The notes under the pieces: generated by a model
The model's input: the letters and a program-made list of their open reading frames with translations, nothing else
Databases searched by the model: none
What the model was told of the DNA's origin: nothing
In this document: piece by piece, positions 27,201 through 33,756 of the stretch
Layout of the letters: every line of letters begins with the position of its first letter
How positions within the stretch are numbered: position 1 is the first letter of the stretch
Assembly (NCBI GenBank): GCA_017454585.1
Contig: JAFTCU010000110.1
Location: forward strand, 1 to 57,929
Direction of reading: 5' to 3'
Source of the DNA: Thermoguttaceae bacterium
Lineage (GTDB): Bacteria > Planctomycetota > Planctomycetia > Pirellulales > Thermoguttaceae
DNA: 57,929 bases
Program-made: the position numbers and the translations under genes

Positions 27201-28768
27201 GATTCAATCTTTCGGCAGATGGGAAAACCGTCACGTTTACGTTCCCGTACAAACAATTTACGGAGACAACGGCAACTCTGACGATTAATGCCGGGGACTT
27301 TTGCACAATTGACGGATCGGTCCTGACTCTTCCGGAGGATCAGGCGAGCCAGACCATTACCCTGGTACAAACGACCGCGACGCAGAAAATTCGGGCCCGT
27401 GAGGATTCACTGGAAGCGACCTGGACGTTCGAGGAAAACCTCAGAAACGCGAACGCGAACGTAATCATCCGGAAAAAGGCCAGCGGCTCCAATACATGGA
27501 TGAATATTACCTCCACTGGCAGTCTTTCCCTCGAAGGGAACGTTTTGAAATGGTCCGCTGGTTCGGTTTTGGCTCAAACAGGAGATCAGATTTCGGTTTT
27601 CCTTGATACCGCTTCGGTTTCTACGGTTTCGGGCTGTCCGGTTGAACCGCTGGAAGCCAAAGAACAAACGATCAACTTGAGTGTTCAGGGTGAAACAGAA
27701 CTGGTCGTTCGCAAGACCTCGTCTCTGGATGAAACCGGAGAATCGGGAGGCGCGTCACGCCAGGAAGTCCCGGCCAGTGAAAAATGGATCGATGAGTGGC
27801 AGAACATTTGGGTTGAAGTTTGGGCTTCCGTTCTTTCTGCGACCGAAAACGGATTAAGAAGTTACAGTGCGGAAATTACCTACGATCCGGTAAAATTTAA
27901 TCCTTTGAAAAATGGAAATATTACCGTAAAATACGATTCTGCGATTTTCAGTTCCGTGACCGTCACGAAAGATGCAAATGAAGACAAACTGCAGATTCAG
28001 GCCACCGTGAAAGCGGGAATGGAAACCGCAGGAGTTTGTGATCTGGACGGCGTGGGGAACCACGTGCTTCTTGGAAGTATTCAATTCTACGGCCAGAAAG
28101 ATGGCGTACACGTTTCCGAAAACTATGAAATTCGAGGCGAGTCGATAGGAATACAAATCGTGGAAAATTCGGTGGTGATGGAAGATACGCTCGAAGTGAT
28201 CATCAGTACGATCGAAAACACGACGAAAAATCTTCCTCTGGTTTATCCGGTAGTTTACGACCTCAATGATTCTGGCAGCATCGAGATCAATGACCTGGTG
28301 GCTTTTGCGAGAGTATTTGGCCGGTCTGCGGTTCCTGGAACCATTGAGAACGTGGCTGATTTTAACGCCAGCAAGGCGGTTGAAATTAATGACCTGGTCC
28401 TTTTCGCGAGGAATTTTGGGAAAACGCAAGGGGGTTCGATCATTTACGCCGATTCGCTGACAAAGGATTGGGGTGATCCAATCGCTCAGGGGGCGTTAAT
28501 TCCCGAAGCGGCGCCGACTTTCCAGACGTCCTTCGGAAATGTTTACGTCAACGACTGGACGGCTCAGGCGCCCGATTTCCAGAAACAGATCGCGGAAGAA
28601 AGCGCTCTGCGTGCTGAATTGCTTGAGGAGGCTCTTACTCCGGCTGTGAAGGATGAGGTTCCTCTCAGTGTGTCAGGCGATGTGTTTGGACTTGACACAG
28701 TGTGCGATGAACTTGAAAAAGAAGAAACGGAGAAACTGGAAGTTACACTGGAGAAAATGATTTTCTGA
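21203..28768 (+). CDS. Giant LEPR-XLL surface protein: PPC domains, FG-GAP-like propellers, cohesin-like, dockerin
   Basis: About 2521 aa. The ATG at 21203 has an AAGGAAAA ribosome site and begins MKREKNRALQLESLENRMLL, the LEPR-XLL motif. The frame is open further upstream, but those residues look non-genuine. Domains seen: PPC-like beta domain (about 166-258); FG-GAP/beta-propeller-like repeats (about 300-610) with phrases such as FGTSVLITEKYLFVSAPK; SbsA/Ig-like domains (about 1010-1195); a second PPC-like domain (about 1360-1480); a second propeller (about 1505-1800) with FGSTLVLNGNTLAVSAPS; a third PPC-like domain; a cohesin-like domain (about 2196-2333); and two dockerin repeats (about 2350-2411; SGSIEINDLVAFARVFG and KAVEINDLVLFARNFG). 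It follows the first giant by 161 bp and shares its C-terminal module order, so they are paralogous in part. Probably surface-exposed or secreted. Confidence 0.85.
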   Translation: MKREKNRALQLESLENRMLLSAVPVNLPDVQPAGMGAVYWTQTFDLQGSETYEIEFQTKDLKELSVYCINSDGVNTSIDFGGSISYSTKSVMKTVQTADTVTYKLVNQSEVQGNYTLIAFSGSNFESELQLPDQPDKVNDTLLSAQKMSVTMIGNLRQSVLIGQLTPKEGANDLDCYSFQTTGRKVSVQLHTDTASALTFELYDSETAVKPFACATNIDDFTSLVNSASVAQNSTLYIRVHAGDNAAVSTVNYTLTITEGANANTSTNEETQVVNHLATDLVLGQLEGADREWDVISRSVVSGQIRTMDTDGNRMAVVSSDSVNLWKYAGSSWLEVASAPLVSSNNVDVSICGDSILVGNKDANTAYLFTLEDGELVGTELTDPLAAGGEFGTSVLITEKYLFVSAPKKDSGKVYVFVKGEEGWNMSQILAGSTVTGFGSKMVWDAEQDRLCVVSSGLLSFYKPDNEGSLTLEADLTGDSVTNFGSALALEGNWLAVACKKNGLWVVQMYNWNNGTQKWDWTQNLESQEPNFGRSLSFADNQLAVSSTSNTGQALVGSIHLYRCASSGTVPGWKFVQTYNDSTSSNFAKTIHLSRQRLDVLGPAGNSVTSLTNFSVGDCWNMNVISAGTKIEFQVSKSEAETDVLIVDPDGAAQRFEKTIDDDAILISFTPSQTGTYKVWLSSDVTRTYSLNAISGALGEFSSSKAAEPVMRSNEVVVEYAQQILVSSLGSATATFRDAYGKQTPLVIKGIENGNQAVWNVPGTIINGPYTLNVSGLQGVSGTALDAVTVENYYYTGAHTLILEPAGTEASNVKRGKLEVEVGSPFEILDLTQEEAARVELQVIGLENYTIERAYVPEIQGLQLRILSDTATDEKVLVQAVLNGSFALDELVPDNAIVGTLSTNSQTFDLSLASGQTVNLALTVTDPASQEAVKMELYDSAGTLLAVDSQLSDESSNQWIQTLKNTSQSEVNYTVKLVNLTGSAAEFTLEAITAQASATASAQIEEAGQSFIQAPPSVTLEFSESVDISTLAPADFQLWLGEEFQTGYYVSTLNILDGTHVTLTFNTTLPEGIWTLGLAENGSIQTLSGTDFNLIPGMFQVDKTAPAVQSITFSTDLSGKTRIHVQFNETVQEASPTLTGRICGQMGLISGEGSYNQATNTWTLTTRDILPSDFYTFSITNIKDVAGNVSETVTTEGLAITPGPQAVTNVVSDNPSTGWLPQYMDGSQAFVHQISGCVTEWQSATFVLEGIEDGEQIAFSFMNPEGYADRCWNDHIKAEWNAATKTVTIRYDASAHSGGLTEEESAQVTADLLYNGVKCGVFAMYILRNANYENADFTDPMDVQLSELAQKTDSQGNVQKIRQTSAMGTISDAGDTDVYRFTVDGKSTIFAGLTINSVAFGANTNFKIQLYEELPNGSRGALLAEANSSSMGEKISDSLNVWLENVRNHSDEAQTFLLVVSAANVPASGALYTLVLTENAIFNAEKYTTVETITELYDSNSAVGHVSSAIAGFTSAGIYNSLDPASSAIYGNYIFVGNSANNQVLIYTPNAAGTDFEQVGTVKTSTSVAGDGFGSTLVLNGNTLAVSAPSHANTDGTTGAVYLFSLESINVGGNSSPFQTIANPGTSKDFGLVMDYSENLALLAVGTQTTYGTSYLFVMDENAAIKQTYNLTQMLAGTVNLELQANGQPVLVNGKPLWSENWSNFGYSVAIDDAGLVVVGAPKANTYSIYNSTDNTWTTESGYNGMVFVLPTNGQQGEYLPEDSDLGFGYSVTSENGVLVVASAPGNYVSGIALHTFDFRKDTPTDNRHVLNDLVISESVREFPQAVQLRDGFLYVTGASAVNPNARLTLCSNAVWPYDSQVDIYHFTADGSSISATFDAGLRGDVNDIEVALVDQSGKVIQGTGQNGTFTYSTTAGTEYRLYVGMAESAECDYVLTVQGIEQKNYAFGLTEDGVKVNGNPASETLTACPTSVTFTLEKPVRADLISKSSVQIDGVSASGFNLSADGKTVTFTFPYKQFTETTATLTINAGDFCTIDGSVLTLPEDQASQTITLVQTTATQKIRAREDSLEATWTFEENLRNANANVIIRKKASGSNTWMNITSTGSLSLEGNVLKWSAGSVLAQTGDQISVFLDTASVSTVSGCPVEPLEAKEQTINLSVQGETELVVRKTSSLDETGESGGASRQEVPASEKWIDEWQNIWVEVWASVLSATENGLRSYSAEITYDPVKFNPLKNGNITVKYDSAIFSSVTVTKDANEDKLQIQATVKAGMETAGVCDLDGVGNHVLLGSIQFYGQKDGVHVSENYEIRGESIGIQIVENSVVMEDTLEVIISTIENTTKNLPLVYPVVYDLNDSGSIEINDLVAFARVFGRSAVPGTIENVADFNASKAVEINDLVLFARNFGKTQGGSIIYADSLTKDWGDPIAQGALIPEAAPTFQTSFGNVYVNDWTAQAPDFQKQIAEESALRAELLEEALTPAVKDEVPLSVSGDVFGLDTVCDELEKEETEKLEVTLEKMIF
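28255..28436 (+). other. Type I dockerin repeat pair in the second giant protein
   Basis: Two calcium-loop units, DLNDSGSIEINDL and DFNASKAVEINDL, each followed by a helix ending FARxFG. The second loop has Ser and Ala at ligand positions and may bind calcium poorly. Confidence 0.75.
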
Positions 28769-28830
28769 AAGGATGTTTCCTGACGTGCCGGGAGTTTTAC
28801 TCAGCGCGGAAAGGATGGATCCAATAGAAT

Positions 28831-28864
28831 AAAACCCGCCTGATTGATGTCAGACGGGTTTTTT
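28831..28864 (+). terminator. Terminator after the second giant protein
   Basis: The stem AAACCCG-CCTGA pairs with TCAG-ACGGGTTT around a 6-nt loop and is followed by a T run. The AAAA on the other side lets it also end the convergent transcript of the gene at 28896-31178. Confidence 0.88.
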
Positions 28865-28895
28865 CAATGACGTTTTAATGTTGAGGGATCAGAGA

Positions 28896-31178
28896 TTAGT
28901 ATTTCACGATCCCATTGGCGGGTTTGGGGCCAAAGGAGACTCCAAGCCAGCCATCCTGAACGATCAGTTGGTCTAAATCCAGATTGGTGAAACGCGGGTC
29001 CTGAATGAATTTTTCAGGCAAAATGTTCTTCATCTCTGTTTTCGGAAAGACTTTGCTGAACACACCACGTACGCCGATTTGCTGGCTCGCCGAAATTTTG
29101 CCTGAAAGATGAACGGGTGACTTCCGGTACACATAAACAGCCATGGGACCAGCCTCGACCGTATATGGGGCTTCCACGACGAAATCCGACCAGGATCGTC
29201 TCCCTACCGTCAGTTGTTTGACAGCCAGGCAGACAATAAATTCCCCATTGACCAGTTTGACGGTTACGGCGTTTTGATCGGCGAAAGTTATATGGAATTT
29301 CTCTTTCGGACGAACGAGACGCTCGCCAATTTCCAGATTTGGCAAACGATTGCGCAAGTACTGGAGCAGTTCTTCCAGGGTGAACGAGTTACCTTCCAGC
29401 TGGAACTTCTGGAGAAAATTGTTTACAGCGGACTCGTGTACCTGGAAATTGATTTGACTGCTTTCGGGCGGGATCGGGCGAGCGGTGTATGCTCCAGGCT
29501 GGGTAATTCCCGCCAGGCGCATGCGAATGACCGCGGAATCGTCCGTCGTTTTGGCGTCCATCTGCTCAAGAGCCAGTTCAAATCGGGCTAACGCCGCGAA
29601 AAATTTCTCTTCCAGAAATTTATTGGCGACTTCCAGCTTGCTTTCTACGCCCTCGTCCAATTTCTCACAGACTTCTTTATGAATTTTCTGCTCGGAAATC
29701 TGTCGGGCGTTTTTCTGTTTGGCTTCTGCCTGATTTCGGGCGACTCCCTTCGCGACCATACCCACCAGTGGAATTGAATCGAACGGGGTTTGGAGGTTCT
29801 GAAGTTCAATTTGGCTCTGAACTTTTGCGACTGCCGGAGAGCTTTTCAGTCCTTCCGAGGAAAACAGAATTTCCTTCATCGCTCTGTACTGGGAAGCCGT
29901 ATGATTGTAAACGGTTACAACGTCAGGTGAGTATGTGGAGGAATTCATCGTTCCTTCCACAAGAAAACCAATGCGGAAATGGTTTTCATCCGGAATCATT
30001 TCAACATTCAGCTTCGTATTCGATACTCCACGGCCATAAACCGTGCGGTCCAACATATTTTCCTGAATGGTTCGTTCTTCCGAACCCGGCTGTGGCAAGC
30101 TGGTATTTAAAAACGTCTTCGTGACGTAAAGACGCAAGTTGGCATTCCGATAAATGGTTTCCAGGAATTTTAACTGTTCGGGCAGTTCACGTCCCTGTTC
30201 CAGTTCAAAACGGCGGGATTCCATCACGAGGCGGTTTCCAGCTCTCACGTCTTCCGATTTCTCATACGCTTCCGCAGAGGCCATAAGGCAGTCGTCCACA
30301 GAACGAATGGAAGCGAAACGATTCAGCATGGCTTCCAGCTCGTTAAATTTTTCGTGAGACAGAAACTGCTTCTGGGATGCGTCCGCATGGTAAGGGTGGA
30401 GACGCCCGAGAATTTGCCACGCGATTTCACGCTGTTGTGTGGGTGGAAATTTGGAAAATTGTTTCAGTGTTTCAAGGCGCAAGTAACTGAACCATGTTTC
30501 CATATATGGATGTGAAGCCGCCACTTTTTCCACATCCGCGAGAAGGGAACGCCATTCCATCTCCGAAACGCTCGGGAATGGACCGGGCTGTGTAGTGAGG
30601 AGCGCATCGCAATAATTCCAAAGGATGAGCCGGCGCTGAAGTGTGTAGGTTGCCCGTGTCAGGAGCGACTGGGCGTTAAATTGGGATACAAGCGCAGCCT
30701 GCAACTCGCGGGCTTCCTGCATTTTTATCGCCAGCAGCGCCAAAATGTCCTTCCGCCGCTCCTGAATGGAAGAGTCCTGAAAATTCCACTCGTCGAGAGG
30801 AGTTTGCGTACTCTTCACGGTTGCGTTTGGCCGAAGACGGAACAAACGACGTTTTTCCGGGTCAGGGGCTTTCAAAATCGGGAATGTTTGGCTTAAATCA
30901 TGAACCAGAATTTCCACAGAGGAACACCATTCTTTTAGAGCCGGCTCTTTTTCAGCCTCTTCCAGCTCGTTTAAAAGAACTTCTGGATCTGCCCAACAAA
31001 TAAGGTTCCAGGTCTGATGAAGATCCTGGTTTTGTACTTCATTGATTGATGCGGTATTTTCAAGGTCCGCGTTTTCGGACAGACCATTCCCCTGATCCGC
31101 ATAAATCGGTGAAACCAATACAAAAAGGACGAGAAAAAGCAGGAACTGCCGTTTTTTCTGCCAGTTTTTCCTGTTCAT
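28896..31178 (-). CDS. Secreted protein of unknown function, 760 aa
   Basis: Not recognised. The N-terminus is a clear Sec signal peptide (RQFLLFLVLFVLVSPIYADQ, cleavage near residue 27). The first ~400 residues are largely helical and charged. A central Gln/Lys/Glu-rich segment (AKQKNARQISEQKIHKEVCE) may form a coiled coil. The last ~200 residues look beta-rich, with phrases such as FHITFADQNAVTVKLVNGEF and YTVEAGPMAVYVYRKSPVHL. Only a few cysteines are present and no catalytic motif was seen. It is probably periplasmic or surface-attached. It stands alone between a bidirectional terminator and the G1P dehydrogenase gene, 176 bp downstream of the latter on the same strand. Confidence 0.6.
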   Translation of the reverse strand: MNRKNWQKKRQFLLFLVLFVLVSPIYADQGNGLSENADLENTASINEVQNQDLHQTWNLICWADPEVLLNELEEAEKEPALKEWCSSVEILVHDLSQTFPILKAPDPEKRRLFRLRPNATVKSTQTPLDEWNFQDSSIQERRKDILALLAIKMQEARELQAALVSQFNAQSLLTRATYTLQRRLILWNYCDALLTTQPGPFPSVSEMEWRSLLADVEKVAASHPYMETWFSYLRLETLKQFSKFPPTQQREIAWQILGRLHPYHADASQKQFLSHEKFNELEAMLNRFASIRSVDDCLMASAEAYEKSEDVRAGNRLVMESRRFELEQGRELPEQLKFLETIYRNANLRLYVTKTFLNTSLPQPGSEERTIQENMLDRTVYGRGVSNTKLNVEMIPDENHFRIGFLVEGTMNSSTYSPDVVTVYNHTASQYRAMKEILFSSEGLKSSPAVAKVQSQIELQNLQTPFDSIPLVGMVAKGVARNQAEAKQKNARQISEQKIHKEVCEKLDEGVESKLEVANKFLEEKFFAALARFELALEQMDAKTTDDSAVIRMRLAGITQPGAYTARPIPPESSQINFQVHESAVNNFLQKFQLEGNSFTLEELLQYLRNRLPNLEIGERLVRPKEKFHITFADQNAVTVKLVNGEFIVCLAVKQLTVGRRSWSDFVVEAPYTVEAGPMAVYVYRKSPVHLSGKISASQQIGVRGVFSKVFPKTEMKNILPEKFIQDPRFTNLDLDQLIVQDGWLGVSFGPKPANGIVKY

Positions 31179-31354
31179 GGTAAATTGTTATGTCGTTTAA
31201 AAACCAAAATACTCCAAATCTTTTTGGTTTATCGGCAAGGAAAAACATTCACAAAAGAGAAAAATCCATAAAATCGGCAAATTTTAAAAATAAAAAATCG
31301 GAACGGGATAAACATCAATCACGTTCCGTATATTCGATAAAAATGATGTTTTCC

Positions 31355-32698
31355 TCAGATCTCTTTCTTCGAGAAAATCTCATCGATCCACTTTTCAAGA
31401 TTTCCGGTTCGGACCGCAATGTCCAAAATCGTGAACCGGCGGCGTGCGTGCTGGGCACGGAGGAAACTCGAACGGAACCGCTCACGCGTGATCCCGATCT
31501 CTTCCGGATGCTTCGGCGCCCCGATGACCGCGAACTGCTCCTGGACTTTTTTCACGGGAACGACCTGCTTCTCAAGCCGGGCGCGGATTTCCGGCCAGTT
31601 TTCCTTCAACGTGGTGAGCTGTTTCCGCAGTTCGTCCGGTGTTGAGTACTTCGCGGTGATCTCCGTTACGCCGAGGTCCGGGAAATCCGTCCCCTCGAAA
31701 AGTTTCACGGCGACTTTCTGCTGGTCCTCAAGCGACGGCCAGGCGTTTACGCACGCCTCAACGTCGAGCTGCGTCATGTCGGTGTGCAGGAAACAGTCGT
31801 AAAGCGCCAGTGAGGCGAGGGTCCCGATCGCGACCTTGAACCCGTGCGAGGGGGCCACGCCGTTGAACGTGTGGTGCTCCATTTCCCACAAATGGCTGAA
31901 TTGGTGGTCGGCGCCCGAGGCGGGCCGGCTGCTTTTGTGCGCCTGCATCGCGAAACCGCCCAGGATCAGACCTTCCAGAAGCGGGCCGAACGCTTCGGGT
32001 TTCTTCGCTGCGAGGCCTTCCGGGTCGCCGAGCGCCGCGGCAAGACCGTCCTGAACGACGCTCCACGCGTGTTCGTCGATTGGTTCAACTCCCAGCGCGT
32101 CGGAAAGGATCCAGTCCGCTCCCGCCGGGATTTTGGCGTAAAGGTCCGCGTAGCCGGAGGCGGTCATTTCCTGTGGAGCCTCGGCGGCGATCAGCGTATC
32201 GACCAGAGCGGCTTGCGGAGCAGGGCACGTGTGGGTGGACTTTTTGCCGTCCTTTGTGATGGCGGCTCCAAAAGCGGTGTAGCCGTCCATGGACGCAGCC
32301 GTTCCGCAGACCATGTAACGGCGGCCGAGGTGGTACGACACGACTTTGCAAAGGTCGTTGATAGTCCCGGAACCGCAGGCGACCGGGATCGCGTCGTGGT
32401 TTTTGAGATTTTCCTCGAGCATCATGACGTAGGTCCATTCGGCGTGGAAACCTTCAGGATTCACGCCGGCCGCGTCGAAAATGTAGGGTTTTTCCTGCTC
32501 AATTCCCGCTTCGGAAAGGGCTTTTTCGACGAATTGACCGGCGACTCGCCACGTGTTTGTGTCGGCCACGACGATGGCTTTTTTGCCGGGGAACTGCCGC
32601 TGGAACATCGCGGCGACCTGAGGGAGAACGCCTTCACCGATGAGCAGGTCACGGGTTTCGTCGGCACGCTGAAGGGCTTTTTGGACTTGAGGATTCAT
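31355..32698 (-). CDS. araM: sn-Glycerol-1-phosphate dehydrogenase (AraM/EgsA family)
   Basis: Reduces dihydroxyacetone phosphate to sn-glycerol 1-phosphate with NAD(P)H. The 447-aa protein has the cofactor loop GSGTINDLCKVVSYHLGR, the signature CGTAASMDGYTAFGAAI (family TAPSMDGYxS), and metal-ligand histidines in SGADHQFSHLWEMEHHTFNG and PSHGFKVAIG, as in iron-ADH-fold G1P dehydrogenases. The length fits bacterial AraM more than the shorter archaeal enzymes. In archaea G1P is the backbone of ether lipids; in Bacillus AraM feeds heptaprenylglyceryl phosphate. The product's fate here is unknown, as no prenyl-transferase gene is adjacent. The transcript is separate from the pyrE cluster because of the terminator at 32841. 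Confidence 0.85.
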   Translation of the reverse strand: MNPQVQKALQRADETRDLLIGEGVLPQVAAMFQRQFPGKKAIVVADTNTWRVAGQFVEKALSEAGIEQEKPYIFDAAGVNPEGFHAEWTYVMMLEENLKNHDAIPVACGSGTINDLCKVVSYHLGRRYMVCGTAASMDGYTAFGAAITKDGKKSTHTCPAPQAALVDTLIAAEAPQEMTASGYADLYAKIPAGADWILSDALGVEPIDEHAWSVVQDGLAAALGDPEGLAAKKPEAFGPLLEGLILGGFAMQAHKSSRPASGADHQFSHLWEMEHHTFNGVAPSHGFKVAIGTLASLALYDCFLHTDMTQLDVEACVNAWPSLEDQQKVAVKLFEGTDFPDLGVTEITAKYSTPDELRKQLTTLKENWPEIRARLEKQVVPVKKVQEQFAVIGAPKHPEEIGITRERFRSSFLRAQHARRRFTILDIAVRTGNLEKWIDEIFSKKEI

Positions 32699-32831
32699 GA
32701 GGAATGATTAAAAAAGGATGAAAGGTATTCGTAGTGGAGGGGGAGAGGGATACGCAGAAGGTGAATCCCTCCATGATTTCTTTCATTTTACTCTTTTTTT
32801 TCTTTTTGAAAAGCACCACGAGATAATTTTT

Positions 32832-32869
32832 CAAAAAAAAGAGGATTTTTCTCTTTGAAAAATCCCCTC
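32832..32869 (-). terminator. Terminator of the LysM-pyrE-lipoprotein cluster
   Basis: On the minus strand, GAGGGGATTTTTC pairs with GAAAAATCCTC and is followed by a run of eight T. It lies between the small lipoprotein and the G1P dehydrogenase gene. Confidence 0.82.
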
Positions 32870-32914
32870 GAACACTCTTCTCAAAAAAAGAAACCCTTAA
32901 TGGGAATCAGGCCT

Positions 32915-33163
32915 TTAATTGCCATACAGGTGGTCTTCAATATCCCTGGCTTCTGAGGACAGACCGCCGTAGATGAAATGCCCATTGTTCTTTTTGCGCT
33001 CTTTTCCTGCGGCGGAGTCGTCAATAATTTTGCGCATGTTGTCCGTTTCGCTCTTGTTGCTGGAAGAAGTTTTTGCCTGCTTCGGACCTGTACTCTCACG
33101 CAGGGAAGTACAGCCGGTAAGGACGAGTGAAACAAGCAAGATAAGGAAAACCGCGCGTTTCAT
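32915..33163 (-). CDS. Small lipoprotein, 82 aa
   Basis: The start MKRAVFLILLVSLVLTGC is a lipoprotein signal with lipobox LTGC, so Cys18 would be lipidated. The mature part of about 65 residues is polar, Lys- and Ser-rich, and ends GLSSEARDIEDHLYGN; no known domain is seen. It begins only 5 bp after the pyrE stop and is almost certainly co-transcribed with it. Function unknown; the link with pyrimidine synthesis is probably only positional. Confidence 0.75.
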   Translation of the reverse strand: MKRAVFLILLVSLVLTGCTSLRESTGPKQAKTSSSNKSETDNMRKIIDDSAAGKERKKNNGHFIYGGLSSEARDIEDHLYGN

Positions 33164-33168
33164 ATTTT

Positions 33169-33726
33169 TTACTCCTGCGGAGGTTCGATCCCAAAATCAC
33201 GAATCGTGAAGAGGCTTTTCAGTTTGTAGCCGGCATTTTCAAACGCTTCCCGTCCGCCTTCCATACGGTCAAGAATGGCGTAGACGGCTTTCACTTTCAG
33301 GCCGAATTCTACGGCGCGTTCGATGGCTTTGAGCGAGGATCCGCCAGTTGTCACGACGTCTTCGACGATGATGACGGATTCTCCCGGTTGAACGGGACCT
33401 TCCACGAATTTATTCGTTCCGTGCCCTTTGGCTTCTTTTCGGACGAGAAATCCTTTGAGGTTTTTCCCCTGCACATCGGCCATCGTAATGATGGAAGCGA
33501 CGATCGGGTCAGCGCCCATCGTCATTCCACCCACAGCATCGGGGAATTCTCCCTCTTCTTCCATGAGCTTGAGCATTCCTTCGCCCACAAGCCGGACTTT
33601 GGAACTGAGCGTAATTTGTTTACTATCACAGTAGTATTTGGCCTTTTTGCCGGAAGCGAGGATGAAATCCCCGAACTTCAGGGCACGATCGAGAAGCAGT
33701 TGCTTGAGTTCGTCTGAATTGTACAT
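33169..33726 (-). CDS. pyrE: Orotate phosphoribosyltransferase
   Basis: Joins orotate and PRPP to give orotidine 5'-phosphate in pyrimidine biosynthesis. The 185-aa length is typical of the short bacterial form. The PRPP-binding signature VIIVEDVVTTGGSSLKAIE lies near residue 116. The N-terminal SGKKAKYYCDSKQITL and the Lys-rich flexible loop RKEAKGHGTNKFVEG match the family. It sits between the LysM/YkuD-like gene (30 bp upstream) and the small lipoprotein (5 bp downstream) in a compact cluster. AAGAAAG precedes the ATG. Confidence 0.95.
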   Translation of the reverse strand: MYNSDELKQLLLDRALKFGDFILASGKKAKYYCDSKQITLSSKVRLVGEGMLKLMEEEGEFPDAVGGMTMGADPIVASIITMADVQGKNLKGFLVRKEAKGHGTNKFVEGPVQPGESVIIVEDVVTTGGSSLKAIERAVEFGLKVKAVYAILDRMEGGREAFENAGYKLKSLFTIRDFGIEPPQE

Positions 33727-33756
33727 CTTTCTTTTAAATTAATAGGGTGTCAGGAA

